Source: Fuerstiella sp.
GTDB lineage: Bacteria; Planctomycetota; Planctomycetia; Planctomycetales; Planctomycetaceae
Assembly: GCA_029245955.1 (NCBI GenBank)
Contig: JAQWOH010000076.1
Location: 1 to 64,000, forward strand
Direction: 5' to 3'
Length of the DNA stretch: 64,000 bases
The notes below the pieces were generated by a model that made no database searches, had not been told where the DNA came from, and saw only the letters and a program-made list of their open reading frames with translations. A program made the position numbers and the translations under genes. This document shows positions 46,267 through 56,464 of this stretch, one piece after another (position 1 is the first letter of the stretch; the number at the start of each line of letters is the position of its first letter).

Positions 46267-49200
46267 ATGTCACACACACACCTTAATTCACTGGAGTCGC
46301 CGCAATCCCCTGCCAGCGGCGACCACGCGCGACCACCGACCCTGCCTGAACAGCCAGCCGCTCAATCGTTCCCGGAACAATTTCTGAGCAGCTTCTTCCA
46401 GGAAAAAAACATCAAGTGGATGCTGGTTGTCGGAGCGGCGATTGTCTTTGGTTCATCGTTGATGCTGGTAACCAAGAACTGGCCGAGCTGGACGTCGGAA
46501 CTCAAGTATCTGACGATTCTGGGATATACAGTGACAACATTCCTGGTCGCGGAGGTGTGTCGGTGGCGGCTAAATCTGACAGCCACCTACAAAGTGCTGC
46601 ACCTGCTGACACTTCTGCTGTTACCCATCAGTTTTTACTCGCTGACTTGGTTGTCCTCGGGCACCGCAGCAATGTCAGCACTATTGGTATGTGCCACCGT
46701 CTTCCTGTGGCAGGCCAGCAGTCGCATTCTGGATCACCTCCTGCGAGGTCGTCAGACCACATTTCTGATCAGCTTCCAGTTGCTGTGCATAGCCGGCGCA
46801 CTTCCGCACGTTTCCACACCGATGGCCGCTTTTGCCTTCATGATGCTTTGCTGGGCTGTATTCACGGCAGGTGTGGTGAAAGTGAATCGACACACATTCT
46901 GGCTGGCGGAAGAGCATCAGATGCCGCGCGTCTTCGGCTTTCTGCCGATCGCCATACTAGGACTGCAATTCCTAATACTGATCGGAACGAAAGCAATTAC
47001 ATCCATTCCGGCACAGTGGACCGGAATGGGCTGCGTAATGGTCTCCGCAACGGTACTGATGACAGCGCGCACGGTTGCGGACGTATTCAGGCAGAGAACG
47101 GGCAACCTGGTACGACCGCTGCCCTGGCACATTGTCGTGCCAATGTTTTGTGGGCTTGTGCTGACAGCCCTTGGCCTGGTGATCTCATTCAGTGGATTCT
47201 CCTATGTTGGTGCCACCACCTATGCCGTCATCCCGACGGCGGCTGTTTCTGCGAGCCTGATGTGGACAGCAGCGCGTGACACGAAGCACTCGGGCTTTGT
47301 ATGGGCAAGTCTTCTGTGTGCTCTGATCGCCTACCAGTGTGCCCCGACCCTGTTCGCAAATATCGTACAGCAGCTAAAAGCGGGGGCCGCCAGTGCGATC
47401 AGCGAAGAGCGGCTTCCTCTGGCATTCTACGGTCTCACGTACCTGCCGTTGCTGGCCGCAGTCGCGACTGGCAGCCGCTGGTTTGATCGCCGCAGCGAGT
47501 TTGCTTTAAGCCGACCGATGAAGCATTTCGTGTCGGTCATTTCCGGCCTTTTGTTCTGTGCGGCGTTCACCCACCCGAAAGCACTGTTCCTGGTTTCGCT
47601 TATTAACGTCGCGTCGTTCATCGGTTATGCCATCCTGTTTGTTGACCGTCGCTATGTTGTTCCGGCAATTAGCGCTTTGATGCTCGCGACAGGTTCGGCG
47701 ATACCAGCACTGAACGGCATGGGAATCACAAGCATTTCCTCCGACTACGGCTTCGTATTGCTGTCGGGGCTGGCGGTCGCACTGACGTTAACAAAACTGC
47801 TGGACGATCTGTTGAACAGAATCCCAGTCGCCCCCGGCAGTCTTGTACGCCACCGCAACATGCTCACCGGCAAGCTCACAAAACACTCCGCCCTGCTGCA
47901 ACGACGGGATGGCAGCGACCGTGGACTCTGTCAGTTGGCCGGATGCATTTTAGCAACAGCGCTGTCAGGTCAGTGGCTGGGGCAGGCGATCTATCAATTC
48001 TGGACACCTCTGAGCGATGCGCAACTGCTGCAGTACGGCATGCTGATGACAGCCTTCGCATTGTATACGATCAGAAACCCTCACTACCTGAGCGGCTTGA
48101 GCATTTGGCTGATGCTGGGCTTTGCCGCGGCACGGACAGCTGCAGGACTGAATGTTACTTTCGACGTCCTGATCGCAGGCGCCTCGTTCGCAACAGTGGG
48201 GCTTTCTGTCGCTGGATACCTGCTGCTGAAGTACGGTGGCCTGATGGAAGGACTCAATTCCTTTTCAGAGTTGCGACAACGACTGGGCATTAAGACGACG
48301 GAGAACCTGCCCGCCACAGAAGAAGTAAGAAACTCTCGCGGCTGGACACGGCAGGCACAGGCCTTCGTTGTGCCTTTGTGTGATTTGAGCCTTGTGGTTC
48401 TGTCGTGTCTGGCCACATTTATTCATCTGCCGTTCCTGGTACTGATCCACTTCGGGACGGCATCATCCCTGCTGACCTTCGATAGTGCTCTCATCATGAC
48501 GGCAACAAGCATTACCGTGCTGTGGCTGGCTGCTGCAACTGTCGCTCTGAAGAGCCGTTCTGCAGGATTCGCAACCACAGTCGCACTGCCCCTGTGGGCC
48601 TCTGCCGCGGGTATCTGGAGTGGTATGCCGATCACGGTCGAATGGATGCCTGTGCTGTGGACGATCGTGCTGGCAACAATCTATGTCGCCGTCAATGCGT
48701 ACCGGCAGGGAAACGCTTTGCCATCAAATGCGGCTGGCTCTTCGATCAACAGCATACAAACGTCAGTCGAGTCTGTGCCGTCATCTCACTCAGTTCCCGT
48801 GTACAGCGTCATCAGCAGGGTCAGTGAGAGCCTGCTGCAGGCCATCCTGATTCTCGGATGTTTGACGTTCGCGTTGCCACTGCGGCTGGCAGCCTTTCTG
48901 ATTCTGACAACGTTTTTCTTTGTCGATCGACGAAGGCTGGATACTTCTCGCGTCAGCTTCCTGGCGGTAGCGACGAATATTCACGTGCTGCTGGTTGCAT
49001 CCGCTCTGAGCGGATGCAACGGACTTATTGTGAGCATTCTGAATTCTGCGACACCAGCGGGAGCAATGGCACTGGTGTTTCTGACCACTGCGATCAGCGT
49101 TGCTTTGTTTGACAGTGAACGCAAATGGTTGGACCCGATCGTGGCCAGAACGTGGACAGGCCTGCTGCGAGCGGGCCTGATAGTCATGGTGGCAGTGGCA

Positions 49201-50154
49201 ATGTTCAGTGGAATCTACTCATTCACAGAGCTGACCATCATGGTTGCCGGATTCGTAGTGATCATCTGGGCAGAGTTCCGCCAGGCGATTCAGAAACGCA
49301 AAGAGGCCCACGTATGGAGCAGCATTGGTGTGTGTGGCGCAGCGATGATCTTCCTGTTCAGCCAGGACCTGGTTCAACTGGGTACGGGCGTCATTCAGGT
49401 TGTGTTGCTTGCGATCGCAGTTATGGGACTGGTGATCGCGAAACTTACAGACACCTATGTAAATCTCGCAATCGCAAAACGCCCCATGAACGCGATTGGC
49501 CAGACATTGCCCACTGTCGTGGCGCTGATGACGATTGTCTGTGAGTTGACCGGAACGACCGGCACCGACACGGCCACAAACGCACTTTCACTCATGATGG
49601 CTGCGGGAATCTACTTCCAGCAGGCCATGTTGACGCATAAACGCCGATTCGCCGTCATGGCCGCGACCATCATGAACGCCGACCTGATGCTGTTGTGGCG
49701 ATCTCTGGATCTGACAGCCCCGGAATTCTACCTGGTCCCCGTCGGCCTGTCGGTACTGGGCCTGGTTGAGATGCTGAAGAAGGAACTTCCCACAAATTCA
49801 CACGACCCTCTGCGATACATCGGAGCACTGACCATTCTTGTATCACCCATGTTCGAAGTCCTGGGTGGCAGTTGGGCTCATATGCTGTCACTGATGGTGC
49901 TTAGTGTTGTTGTGATTCTGCTGTCAATCGGACTGCGTCTGCGAGCACTCGTCTATGCGGGATCTGCATTTCTGGCAGCAGATCTAGTCGCGATGGTGGT
50001 GCGAACGACGGTCAGTCATCCCGGTCTGTTGTGGGTTTGTGGAATTGCACTGGGTGGTGGGGTTATCGCTCTGGCTGCCTTCTGCGAAAACCATCGTGAA
50101 AAACTACTGGCTCGAATTCGACTCGTTTCTGCCGAACTGGCAACCTGGGGCTGA
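46267..50154 (+). CDS. Giant polytopic membrane protein, DUF2339/DUF2157-like
   Basis: The 1295-residue protein is almost entirely hydrophobic, with roughly 30 or more membrane helices in closely spaced pairs, interrupted by soluble loops near 560-580, 690-720 and 830-860. The first helices (FFQEKNIKWMLVVGAAIVF, then a second and third pair) resemble the DUF2339/DUF2157 type of very large membrane proteins, whose role is unknown. ATG 46267 follows GGAGG; the ORF start at 46225 has none. The PspA gene follows 37 bases on, suggesting an operon linked to membrane stress. Confidence 0.8.
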   Translation: MSHTHLNSLESPQSPASGDHARPPTLPEQPAAQSFPEQFLSSFFQEKNIKWMLVVGAAIVFGSSLMLVTKNWPSWTSELKYLTILGYTVTTFLVAEVCRWRLNLTATYKVLHLLTLLLLPISFYSLTWLSSGTAAMSALLVCATVFLWQASSRILDHLLRGRQTTFLISFQLLCIAGALPHVSTPMAAFAFMMLCWAVFTAGVVKVNRHTFWLAEEHQMPRVFGFLPIAILGLQFLILIGTKAITSIPAQWTGMGCVMVSATVLMTARTVADVFRQRTGNLVRPLPWHIVVPMFCGLVLTALGLVISFSGFSYVGATTYAVIPTAAVSASLMWTAARDTKHSGFVWASLLCALIAYQCAPTLFANIVQQLKAGAASAISEERLPLAFYGLTYLPLLAAVATGSRWFDRRSEFALSRPMKHFVSVISGLLFCAAFTHPKALFLVSLINVASFIGYAILFVDRRYVVPAISALMLATGSAIPALNGMGITSISSDYGFVLLSGLAVALTLTKLLDDLLNRIPVAPGSLVRHRNMLTGKLTKHSALLQRRDGSDRGLCQLAGCILATALSGQWLGQAIYQFWTPLSDAQLLQYGMLMTAFALYTIRNPHYLSGLSIWLMLGFAAARTAAGLNVTFDVLIAGASFATVGLSVAGYLLLKYGGLMEGLNSFSELRQRLGIKTTENLPATEEVRNSRGWTRQAQAFVVPLCDLSLVVLSCLATFIHLPFLVLIHFGTASSLLTFDSALIMTATSITVLWLAAATVALKSRSAGFATTVALPLWASAAGIWSGMPITVEWMPVLWTIVLATIYVAVNAYRQGNALPSNAAGSSINSIQTSVESVPSSHSVPVYSVISRVSESLLQAILILGCLTFALPLRLAAFLILTTFFFVDRRRLDTSRVSFLAVATNIHVLLVASALSGCNGLIVSILNSATPAGAMALVFLTTAISVALFDSERKWLDPIVARTWTGLLRAGLIVMVAVAMFSGIYSFTELTIMVAGFVVIIWAEFRQAIQKRKEAHVWSSIGVCGAAMIFLFSQDLVQLGTGVIQVVLLAIAVMGLVIAKLTDTYVNLAIAKRPMNAIGQTLPTVVALMTIVCELTGTTGTDTATNALSLMMAAGIYFQQAMLTHKRRFAVMAATIMNADLMLLWRSLDLTAPEFYLVPVGLSVLGLVEMLKKELPTNSHDPLRYIGALTILVSPMFEVLGGSWAHMLSLMVLSVVVILLSIGLRLRALVYAGSAFLAADLVAMVVRTTVSHPGLLWVCGIALGGGVIALAAFCENHREKLLARIRLVSAELATWG

Positions 50155-50191
50155 CGTCCCCGTTCAACACTTTTCCTGAGAGGAACACATC

Positions 50192-50869
50192 ATGAAATGG
50201 CTCACACAGTTCAGTCTTGTAATGCGCTCCAGCCTGACGTCATTAAAGGACAAAATTGAAGATCCGGAACGCATGCTGCATCAGTTGATCATTGACATGG
50301 AAGAAGAACTTGACCGCGTTCGGTGCAGCGTGGCCGAAGCCGTTGCTGACGAAATCCAAATGAGAAAACGAAGCCAGCAGGAACGCACGGATGCAGACAA
50401 ATGGATGGAACGAGCTGCTGCTGCAATGAAACGAGGCGACGATTCCACTGCCAAGTCGGCTCTCAAACAGAAAATGTCCGCTCAGCAGCGAAAGGATCAG
50501 TATTCCGCAGAACATCAGAAGCAGAAGGTCGAAGTTGAAAAGCTGCAGGCTTCCGTCCGTGACCTGGAGGACAAGATCCGCCAGGCGAAACAGAAGAAGA
50601 CGCTGTTGACCGCCCGTATGGCCCGTGCAACTTCCACACAGAAGATCAACTCCGCGATGGAACGATCTCACAGTCAATCGGCGTTCGCTCAGTTCAATCG
50701 GCTTGAAGATCGGGTCGATCGCGAAGAAGCGATGACAGAAGCGTGGGATCGCATGGACGGAAAAGACCCTGACGCCGACGAGTTGGCACGACAGTTCGAA
50801 ACTCAGGAGCGAGAACAGCAGGTGAATGCTGAGTTCGAACAGCTGAAAGCGGATGCGGCGGCGGACTAA
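50192..50869 (+). CDS. PspA/IM30 family membrane-remodelling protein
   Basis: The 225-residue protein is nearly all alpha-helical and charged. It opens with an amphipathic helix (MKWLTQFSLVMRSSLTSLKD) and DKIEDPERMLHQLI, as in PspA/Vipp1, and continues with long coiled coils (about 30-150). These proteins form ESCRT-III-like assemblies that support the cytoplasmic membrane. GAGAGG stands before the ATG. It lies just after the giant membrane protein gene. Confidence 0.9.
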   Translation: MKWLTQFSLVMRSSLTSLKDKIEDPERMLHQLIIDMEEELDRVRCSVAEAVADEIQMRKRSQQERTDADKWMERAAAAMKRGDDSTAKSALKQKMSAQQRKDQYSAEHQKQKVEVEKLQASVRDLEDKIRQAKQKKTLLTARMARATSTQKINSAMERSHSQSAFAQFNRLEDRVDREEAMTEAWDRMDGKDPDADELARQFETQEREQQVNAEFEQLKADAAAD

Positions 50870-51048
50870 CGCTGCCGATCACGGATCGCCGATCGCCTGT
50901 TCAAGCTGAAAAGCGAAGCGTTCGTTCAGCCGCGAGGGAATCACCGCGCGAACTCGACCAAACGCGGCGCGCCGGGTACGCGGTTAAACGATTTGTCCGA
51001 CCTGCCGTCGTTATCAGCCAACCTTATAATGCCCAGACGACATCGCGA

Positions 51049-51426
51049 ATGGAAAGGCAGTCAATGATGCAGCCACAGTCTGTTTTACAGTTGCTGCACA
51101 GCTGGTATACAGTTGACCGGGTCCGTGTGTCGCCAGCAGCGGGGCGTTTGCTGAGCCTGCGCGCGGACGATCGAGTTCTCATTCGAGATAACGTATTCAC
51201 AGTCGTCAGTCGACAGACGGTCGCGTCACGGGGTGGAATGCGGCTCACGCATCAACTTGAGTCAGACGACGGAGCTGCTGATCTGGAAGTGATATCGAAT
51301 CTGTCGTGCACCAGGCACTCGGCTGAGCTCAGGACCAAGAACGGCACGACAACGATTTACGAGGAGGAAATCGTCAAACTGGGCAGATCCGTTGAAACCG
51401 CCGGCAATCGGCACTGCCACGATTGA
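51049..51426 (+). CDS. Hypothetical protein
   Basis: A 125-residue protein with no signal or membrane segment. The ordered beta-rich pattern (RLLSLRADDRVLIRDNVFTVVS and later residues up to KNGTTTIYEEEIVKL) supports a real gene. I do not recognise the family. The ATG at 51049 or 51064/51067 may be used. Confidence 0.6.
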   Translation: MERQSMMQPQSVLQLLHSWYTVDRVRVSPAAGRLLSLRADDRVLIRDNVFTVVSRQTVASRGGMRLTHQLESDDGAADLEVISNLSCTRHSAELRTKNGTTTIYEEEIVKLGRSVETAGNRHCHD

Positions 51427-51556
51427 CCTTTCAACCGACGCCGGTAGCTTGAGTGACCGACGTTGCTGTGCAAGTCATACTTTGCCGATCTTCTGTGTCG
51501 GTAATATTGTGCCGCAGCGTCCATCACACGCCCACCCTTCTTTCAGAGCTTCGCCC

Positions 51557-52849
51557 ATGCCTCATCGCATTTTCTTACTCGTTGTAGTATTCCTGGCAAA
51601 CATTGTCAGCCATGCAGACGCAGACAATTTCAAGCTGCACGCGACGGGCGAAACCCAATGGTACCGCGGCAATATGCACACCCATTCGCTGTGGAGCGAC
51701 GGGGATGATTATCCGGAAATGATTGCAGTATGGTACAAAGAACAGGGCTACAGCTTTAATGTCTTCACGGACCACAATGTGCTGCTGCGTGGCGAACGCT
51801 GGATTGATGTGGAAAAAAACAAAGGCGGCAAAATTGCCTTTGACAAGCTGGCCGCAAAGTTTGACAGCCAGTGGGTACAGACAAGGACTGAAGACGGACG
51901 TCTGCAGGTTCGTCTGAAGAATTTTGACCAGATCTTCGATCGGCTGGCCGTGCCACAGAAATTCCTGCTGATTCAGGGTGAGGAAATTACTGACGGCTAC
52001 AGGAACATGCCGGTGCACATGTGCGTCACCAACACGACGGAACTGCTGCCTCCACTTCACGGAAAAAGTATCGTGGAGGTCATGCAGCAGAACATCAATG
52101 CAGCCATCTCACGGCGAGAACGCACCGGCGAAAAATCGCTGGTACACTTGAACCATCCGAATTTCCACTACGCGATCACGGCTGAGCAGCTGATGCAGGT
52201 GATTGGTGAGAATTTCTTCGAAGTGTACAACGGACACCCCACCGTCAACGACTCAGGTGATAACACCCACCCTTCCACTTCACGGATGTGGGACATCATC
52301 AACACCTGGCGACTGGCGAAACTCGACCTGCCACTGATGTACGGACTGGCGACAGATGACGGTCACGCGTACCACAGAACAAAACCCGGCGACGGCGCTC
52401 AACCGGGCCGAGGCTGGGTCATGGTACTGGCCAAGACACTGACTCCGGATGCGCTCGTGTCAGCGCTGGAAGCAGGACAGTTCTACTCATCCAGCGGCGT
52501 CACGCTGAACAGTATTTCCGTGACGAACAGAAGCATAACACTAGCGGTTGCTACAGAGGCAGAAACGACCCACCGTATTGACTTCATCGGCACACGAAAA
52601 GGTTTCGACGACACAACATCGCCTGCCACTGAGGACCCGCAGAAATCGAAACGCATAACTCTGCAGTACAGTGATGACGTGGGCGTTGTGCTGCAGTCCA
52701 CCACCGGCGGTTCTGCTGTATATCAGTTCACAGGCGACGAACTGTATGTCCGGGCGGTGGTAACATCGTCGCGTCTGCATCCGAATCCTTCAGAGCCTGG
52801 AGATTTCCAGCAGGCCTGGATACAGCCAGTGGTGCCAAATAGTCCGTAG
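51557..52849 (+). CDS. PHP-domain metallohydrolase (CehA/McbA-like), secreted
   Basis: The 430-residue protein begins with a signal peptide (IFLLVVVFLANIVSHADA). A PHP-type phosphoesterase domain follows with metal motifs NMHTHSLWSDGD, FTDHN and HLNHPNF, and a late GLATDDGHAYH. The family contains metal-dependent hydrolases such as CehA/McbA; the substrate cannot be inferred. A C-terminal beta-sandwich part follows (about 330-430). The ATG at 51557 gives the signal peptide; the frame is open from 51392 without support. Confidence 0.87.
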   Translation: MPHRIFLLVVVFLANIVSHADADNFKLHATGETQWYRGNMHTHSLWSDGDDYPEMIAVWYKEQGYSFNVFTDHNVLLRGERWIDVEKNKGGKIAFDKLAAKFDSQWVQTRTEDGRLQVRLKNFDQIFDRLAVPQKFLLIQGEEITDGYRNMPVHMCVTNTTELLPPLHGKSIVEVMQQNINAAISRRERTGEKSLVHLNHPNFHYAITAEQLMQVIGENFFEVYNGHPTVNDSGDNTHPSTSRMWDIINTWRLAKLDLPLMYGLATDDGHAYHRTKPGDGAQPGRGWVMVLAKTLTPDALVSALEAGQFYSSSGVTLNSISVTNRSITLAVATEAETTHRIDFIGTRKGFDDTTSPATEDPQKSKRITLQYSDDVGVVLQSTTGGSAVYQFTGDELYVRAVVTSSRLHPNPSEPGDFQQAWIQPVVPNSP

Positions 52850-53048
52850 AACTGTGTTCATTGCAAGCCGGCGCAGACAACAGCAATTCGAATGGTATAG
52901 AATCACAAAGCCTCTGGCGTTCTTTCAACGGCTTTGAAAGCTGGCGCAACCGCGTTCAGCTTCTCTCAGATAAGTTCTGCGTCCACCCGGACACACTTAA
53001 TCCGGTTTGAAACTCGTTTCAGGAGAGTACGGATGACTCAGTCAACGT

Positions 53049-53279
53049 TTGCGGACTGCCGAAGACATCGGCACCGCTGCCGGTGTGGTCTGGGTATTTC
53101 TGAATGACAACGGCGCCACGTCGCTGACGGCGCTGATCAAGGGGACAGATCTGCCCAAAGAACTGGCTCTGCAGGCGATTGGCTGGCTCGCTCGGGAAGA
53201 CAAGTTAGTCTTCGAAAAGGCACTACGCGGGCGTTTGATCGTCCTGAAAGGCATACAGCAGGTGTATGAAGCAGCCTAG
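53049..53279 (+). CDS. Winged-helix protein, DUF2582-like, possible start frameshift
   Basis: The 76-residue frame reads AEDIGTAAGVVWVFLNDNG then LAREDKLVFEKA, matching the small winged helix-turn-helix DUF2582 family. The only in-frame start is TTG at 53049. An ATG at 53033 with a good AGGAG site is one base out of frame. Removing one G at 53053-53054 would join them into MTQSTFATAEDIGT, so the gene may be frameshifted or contain a sequencing error. Confidence 0.65.
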   Translation: MRTAEDIGTAAGVVWVFLNDNGATSLTALIKGTDLPKELALQAIGWLAREDKLVFEKALRGRLIVLKGIQQVYEAA

Positions 53280-53456
53280 CGTATGCGACGAATCAAGTAC
53301 GTTGTTATCGTTTGCAGCAGTCGTCGTTGCCGGACATGCAGATCGATGCGTTACCGTTGTTGAAGACCACGCTGTACGCTCGCCCTTTAACGATCACCAT
53401 TGTGCTGCGACTTGTTTGGCGTAGGATACTCATTACTGACAGTTGAAAGGCTGATC

Positions 53457-54884
53457 TTGCTGAGTTTTCCTGACCAACACGCGCGGCATCTCTCACGACG
53501 GCGGTGGCTTCGACTCGGTGGCCTTGCCGGATTCGGGGCAAGTTTACCGGGCCTGATGCCGCCGCAGATTCGTGCTGCTGCGATGCCCCGTACCAACGCT
53601 CCGGGGTTCGGACGGGCAAAGTCTGTGATCGTGGTATTTGCCAGCGGTGGACAGAGCCAGATTGACACATGGGACCCGAAACCCAATGCCCCCAAAGAGA
53701 TTCGCGGCGCGTTCAATTCCATCCCCACATCAGTGTCCGGTACTCGCTTTTGTGAACACATGCCGCAGATCGCGAAGCTGGCGGACAGGCTCTGCGTGGT
53801 CCGCAGCATGTCACATGAAGATCTCGACCATGGCACCGCGTTCTACCTTTCATTGACCGGCCGTTACCATCGTCGCCGATCGGGCAATCCCCTGCCGACT
53901 GCCGAGGATCATCCGTGTCACGGCGCGGTGCTTCAAAGAGTCCGGCCGTCGACAGCTTTCGTACAGACGGCGGTGCATCTGAACGGCCCCGCCGAAGTCC
54001 CGAACATCGTCGGCCCCGGTCAGTTTGGGGGCTTCCTGGGCAAAGCCTACGATCCATTAACACTGGGTGATGTGACAGCCCAGGAAGCAGCTATTCCGTC
54101 ACTGCTTCCTCTCAATGACGTGCCACCCAGTCGTCTGGAGTCCAGGCAATCACTGCTGACATCCATCGAAAGTTCGATGACACGGTTGAACTGTGACATA
54201 ACAGCGTCAAATAAAAGTGTGTTGTACCGGCAGGCATTCAAGATGTTGTCAAAGCAGCAAACTCGCACCGCATTCGACCTGAGTGCTGAACATGATGCTC
54301 TGCGAGATCGATATGGACGGAATCGTTCGGGCCAGGCGTGCCTGCTGGCGCGGCGACTTGTGGAAGCGGGGATCCCGTTGGTGACTGTGATCTGGAATCA
54401 CAACAACCGCGGGCAGGACAAATCCCCCACAAACACCGACACCTATGGGTGGGATAATCACAACGATATTTTCACCGGACTGAAAGACCACTTGTTGCCC
54501 CGCTTTGACCAGAGTTTCTCAACCCTGATTGAAGATCTTGATGATCGGGGAATGCTGGATGAAACGCTGGTTGTCTGCATGGGCGAGTTCGGACGCGCAC
54601 CATTGGTGAAGCTTGAACCGAACTTCGCTGGGGCTTCACCGGGACGCAAGCACTGGCCGTCTGTGTATTCGATCGTGTTCGCGGGAGCCGGTGTGTCACG
54701 GGGAACAGTTGTCGGGGCGTCAGATGAAATTGGCGGTTTTCCGGCGTCAGAACACTTTGGCCCCTGGGACACAACGGCCACAATATTTTCTGCCCTGGGA
54801 ATCGATCCTCACCACGAATACACTGACCAGGTCAACCGCCCCTATCGAATCAGTGACGGAAAAGTCATCGATGCGATTTATTGA
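53457..54884 (+). CDS. DUF1501 protein
   Basis: The 475-residue protein has a Tat-like leader (LSRRRWLRLGGLAGFGASLPG), AKSVIVVFASGGQSQIDTWD, VVCMGEFGRAP and a closing PYRISDGKVID in place of the more usual RLTDVHG ending. The TTG at 53457 has GAAAGG upstream and gives the leader; the open frame also reaches a TTG at 53400. It is followed 120 bases on by a second DUF1501 gene on the same strand. No PSCyt1 gene is adjacent. Confidence 0.88.
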   Translation: MLSFPDQHARHLSRRRWLRLGGLAGFGASLPGLMPPQIRAAAMPRTNAPGFGRAKSVIVVFASGGQSQIDTWDPKPNAPKEIRGAFNSIPTSVSGTRFCEHMPQIAKLADRLCVVRSMSHEDLDHGTAFYLSLTGRYHRRRSGNPLPTAEDHPCHGAVLQRVRPSTAFVQTAVHLNGPAEVPNIVGPGQFGGFLGKAYDPLTLGDVTAQEAAIPSLLPLNDVPPSRLESRQSLLTSIESSMTRLNCDITASNKSVLYRQAFKMLSKQQTRTAFDLSAEHDALRDRYGRNRSGQACLLARRLVEAGIPLVTVIWNHNNRGQDKSPTNTDTYGWDNHNDIFTGLKDHLLPRFDQSFSTLIEDLDDRGMLDETLVVCMGEFGRAPLVKLEPNFAGASPGRKHWPSVYSIVFAGAGVSRGTVVGASDEIGGFPASEHFGPWDTTATIFSALGIDPHHEYTDQVNRPYRISDGKVIDAIY

Positions 54885-55003
54885 ACATGGGGCCTCCGGA
54901 ACGTGAAATGCACGCAACTGGCAACTGATGGTTTCACCTGAATATGCGGCCGGTGCCGCGTCTAACCTTGACGCGGCCTGTGGCAACACAGGACACTGAA
55001 CAC

Positions 55004-56437
55004 ATGCTCAACATTCTTGGCAACTACAGTGGAACGTGCGAACGCCGATCACGACGCAATGCGTTGCAAATCGGAGGCGCGGGCCTGTTCGGACTGAACG
55101 TTCCGAAGCTCCATGCTGCTGAAGAAACTCAGCCGTCCGCACACGGCCGCGCGAAATCAGTAATCTTCCTGTTCCTGTTCGGCGGCCCCAGTCAGCTGGA
55201 GACGTTCGACATGAAACCGCACGCTCCGGATTCAATCCGGGGACCGTTCAAAGCCATTGCTTCGCGGACCCCGGGACTGCTGATCGGCGAACACCTGCCA
55301 CTCACGGCAAATGTGACTGATCGGTGCGCTGTCATTCGCACGATGAGTCACGATTTCAATGACCACAGCGGAGGAGGACATTACATTCAGACGGGACACC
55401 GCTGGCACGTGCCAATTGGTAACGGGTTCAACGTCACACCGAAGGACTGGCCGGCCATCGGTTCGGTCGCCTCACATCTGCAGCAGCAACAATCATCAGC
55501 GGGAACGATGCCGGCTTACGCGGTGGTGCCCAATTCACTGGGACGCCTGCAGGATTATAAAGTCCAGCTGAAGCGACCCGGCGAAACCGCAGGCTGGCTG
55601 GGTAGAGCCTTCGACCCGCTGACCACACGAATCGAAAAGCGAGACGCCAGTGACAACCCGTACTGGCGCGAATGCAACGATGAAGAGCTGACCTTTCAGA
55701 TTGACGGCCTGGTCGCACGCGATTCACTGAACCTTGACCGTATGTCGAAACGCAAATCTCTGCTGACACAGTTTGATGACGCCCGGCGGCACCTGACGGA
55801 CCAAACCTTGGACACGTACAGTCGGCATCAGCAGCGTGCTCTTTCTTTGGTAACGTCCGAAGAGGCCCGCCAGGCTCTCGACATCACCGCCGAAGCACCG
55901 GCAGTGCGAGAGCAATACGGGCGACACCTGTTCGGACAATCCACGTTAATGGCGCGACGACTGGTGGAAGCCGGGTCGAAGTTCGTGACGGTGCACTATG
56001 ACTGTGTGGACGGCTACAGCTGGGATTCACACCGAAACAGCGACGATGTCAGAAAGCACCTGCTGCCCACGATGGATCAGGCATTGTCAGCATTACTGCT
56101 GGATCTGGAACAGCGAGGCCTTCTGGATGAGACGCTGGTTGTCTGTCTGGGAGAAATGGGACGTACACCGAAGGCCAACGCGCAATGGGGGCGTAATCAC
56201 TGGAGCACTCTGTTTCCAGCTGTACTGGCCGGGGCCGGCATTCGTGGCGGAACTGTTTATGGAGAAACAGACGACGACGCGGCCTACGCAACAACCCCCC
56301 CCGTCAGCCCGGAAGACCTTGCCGCAACGATTTACCACGCGCTGGGCATCGATCACGAACTACGTGTTCAGGACGCACAGGGCCGACCCACGGCCGTTGT
56401 CGACGGTGGGCAACCGCTGCTTAAGTTATTCGGTTAG
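55004..56437 (+). CDS. DUF1501 protein
   Basis: 477 residues with a Tat-like leader (RRSRRNALQIGGAGLFGL), AKSVIFLFLFGGPSQLETFD, VVCLGEMGRTP and GRNHWSTLFPAVLAGAG. It belongs to the same branch as the preceding gene (GGGHYIQTGHR and YGRHLFGQSTLMARRLVEAG), indicating an old tandem duplication. ATG 55004 is chosen for the leader. It is convergent with a sulfatase. Confidence 0.9.
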   Translation: MLNILGNYSGTCERRSRRNALQIGGAGLFGLNVPKLHAAEETQPSAHGRAKSVIFLFLFGGPSQLETFDMKPHAPDSIRGPFKAIASRTPGLLIGEHLPLTANVTDRCAVIRTMSHDFNDHSGGGHYIQTGHRWHVPIGNGFNVTPKDWPAIGSVASHLQQQQSSAGTMPAYAVVPNSLGRLQDYKVQLKRPGETAGWLGRAFDPLTTRIEKRDASDNPYWRECNDEELTFQIDGLVARDSLNLDRMSKRKSLLTQFDDARRHLTDQTLDTYSRHQQRALSLVTSEEARQALDITAEAPAVREQYGRHLFGQSTLMARRLVEAGSKFVTVHYDCVDGYSWDSHRNSDDVRKHLLPTMDQALSALLLDLEQRGLLDETLVVCLGEMGRTPKANAQWGRNHWSTLFPAVLAGAGIRGGTVYGETDDDAAYATTPPVSPEDLAATIYHALGIDHELRVQDAQGRPTAVVDGGQPLLKLFG

Positions 56438-56464
56438 TGCATCCGACTGGTGACGGCTGTCTTT

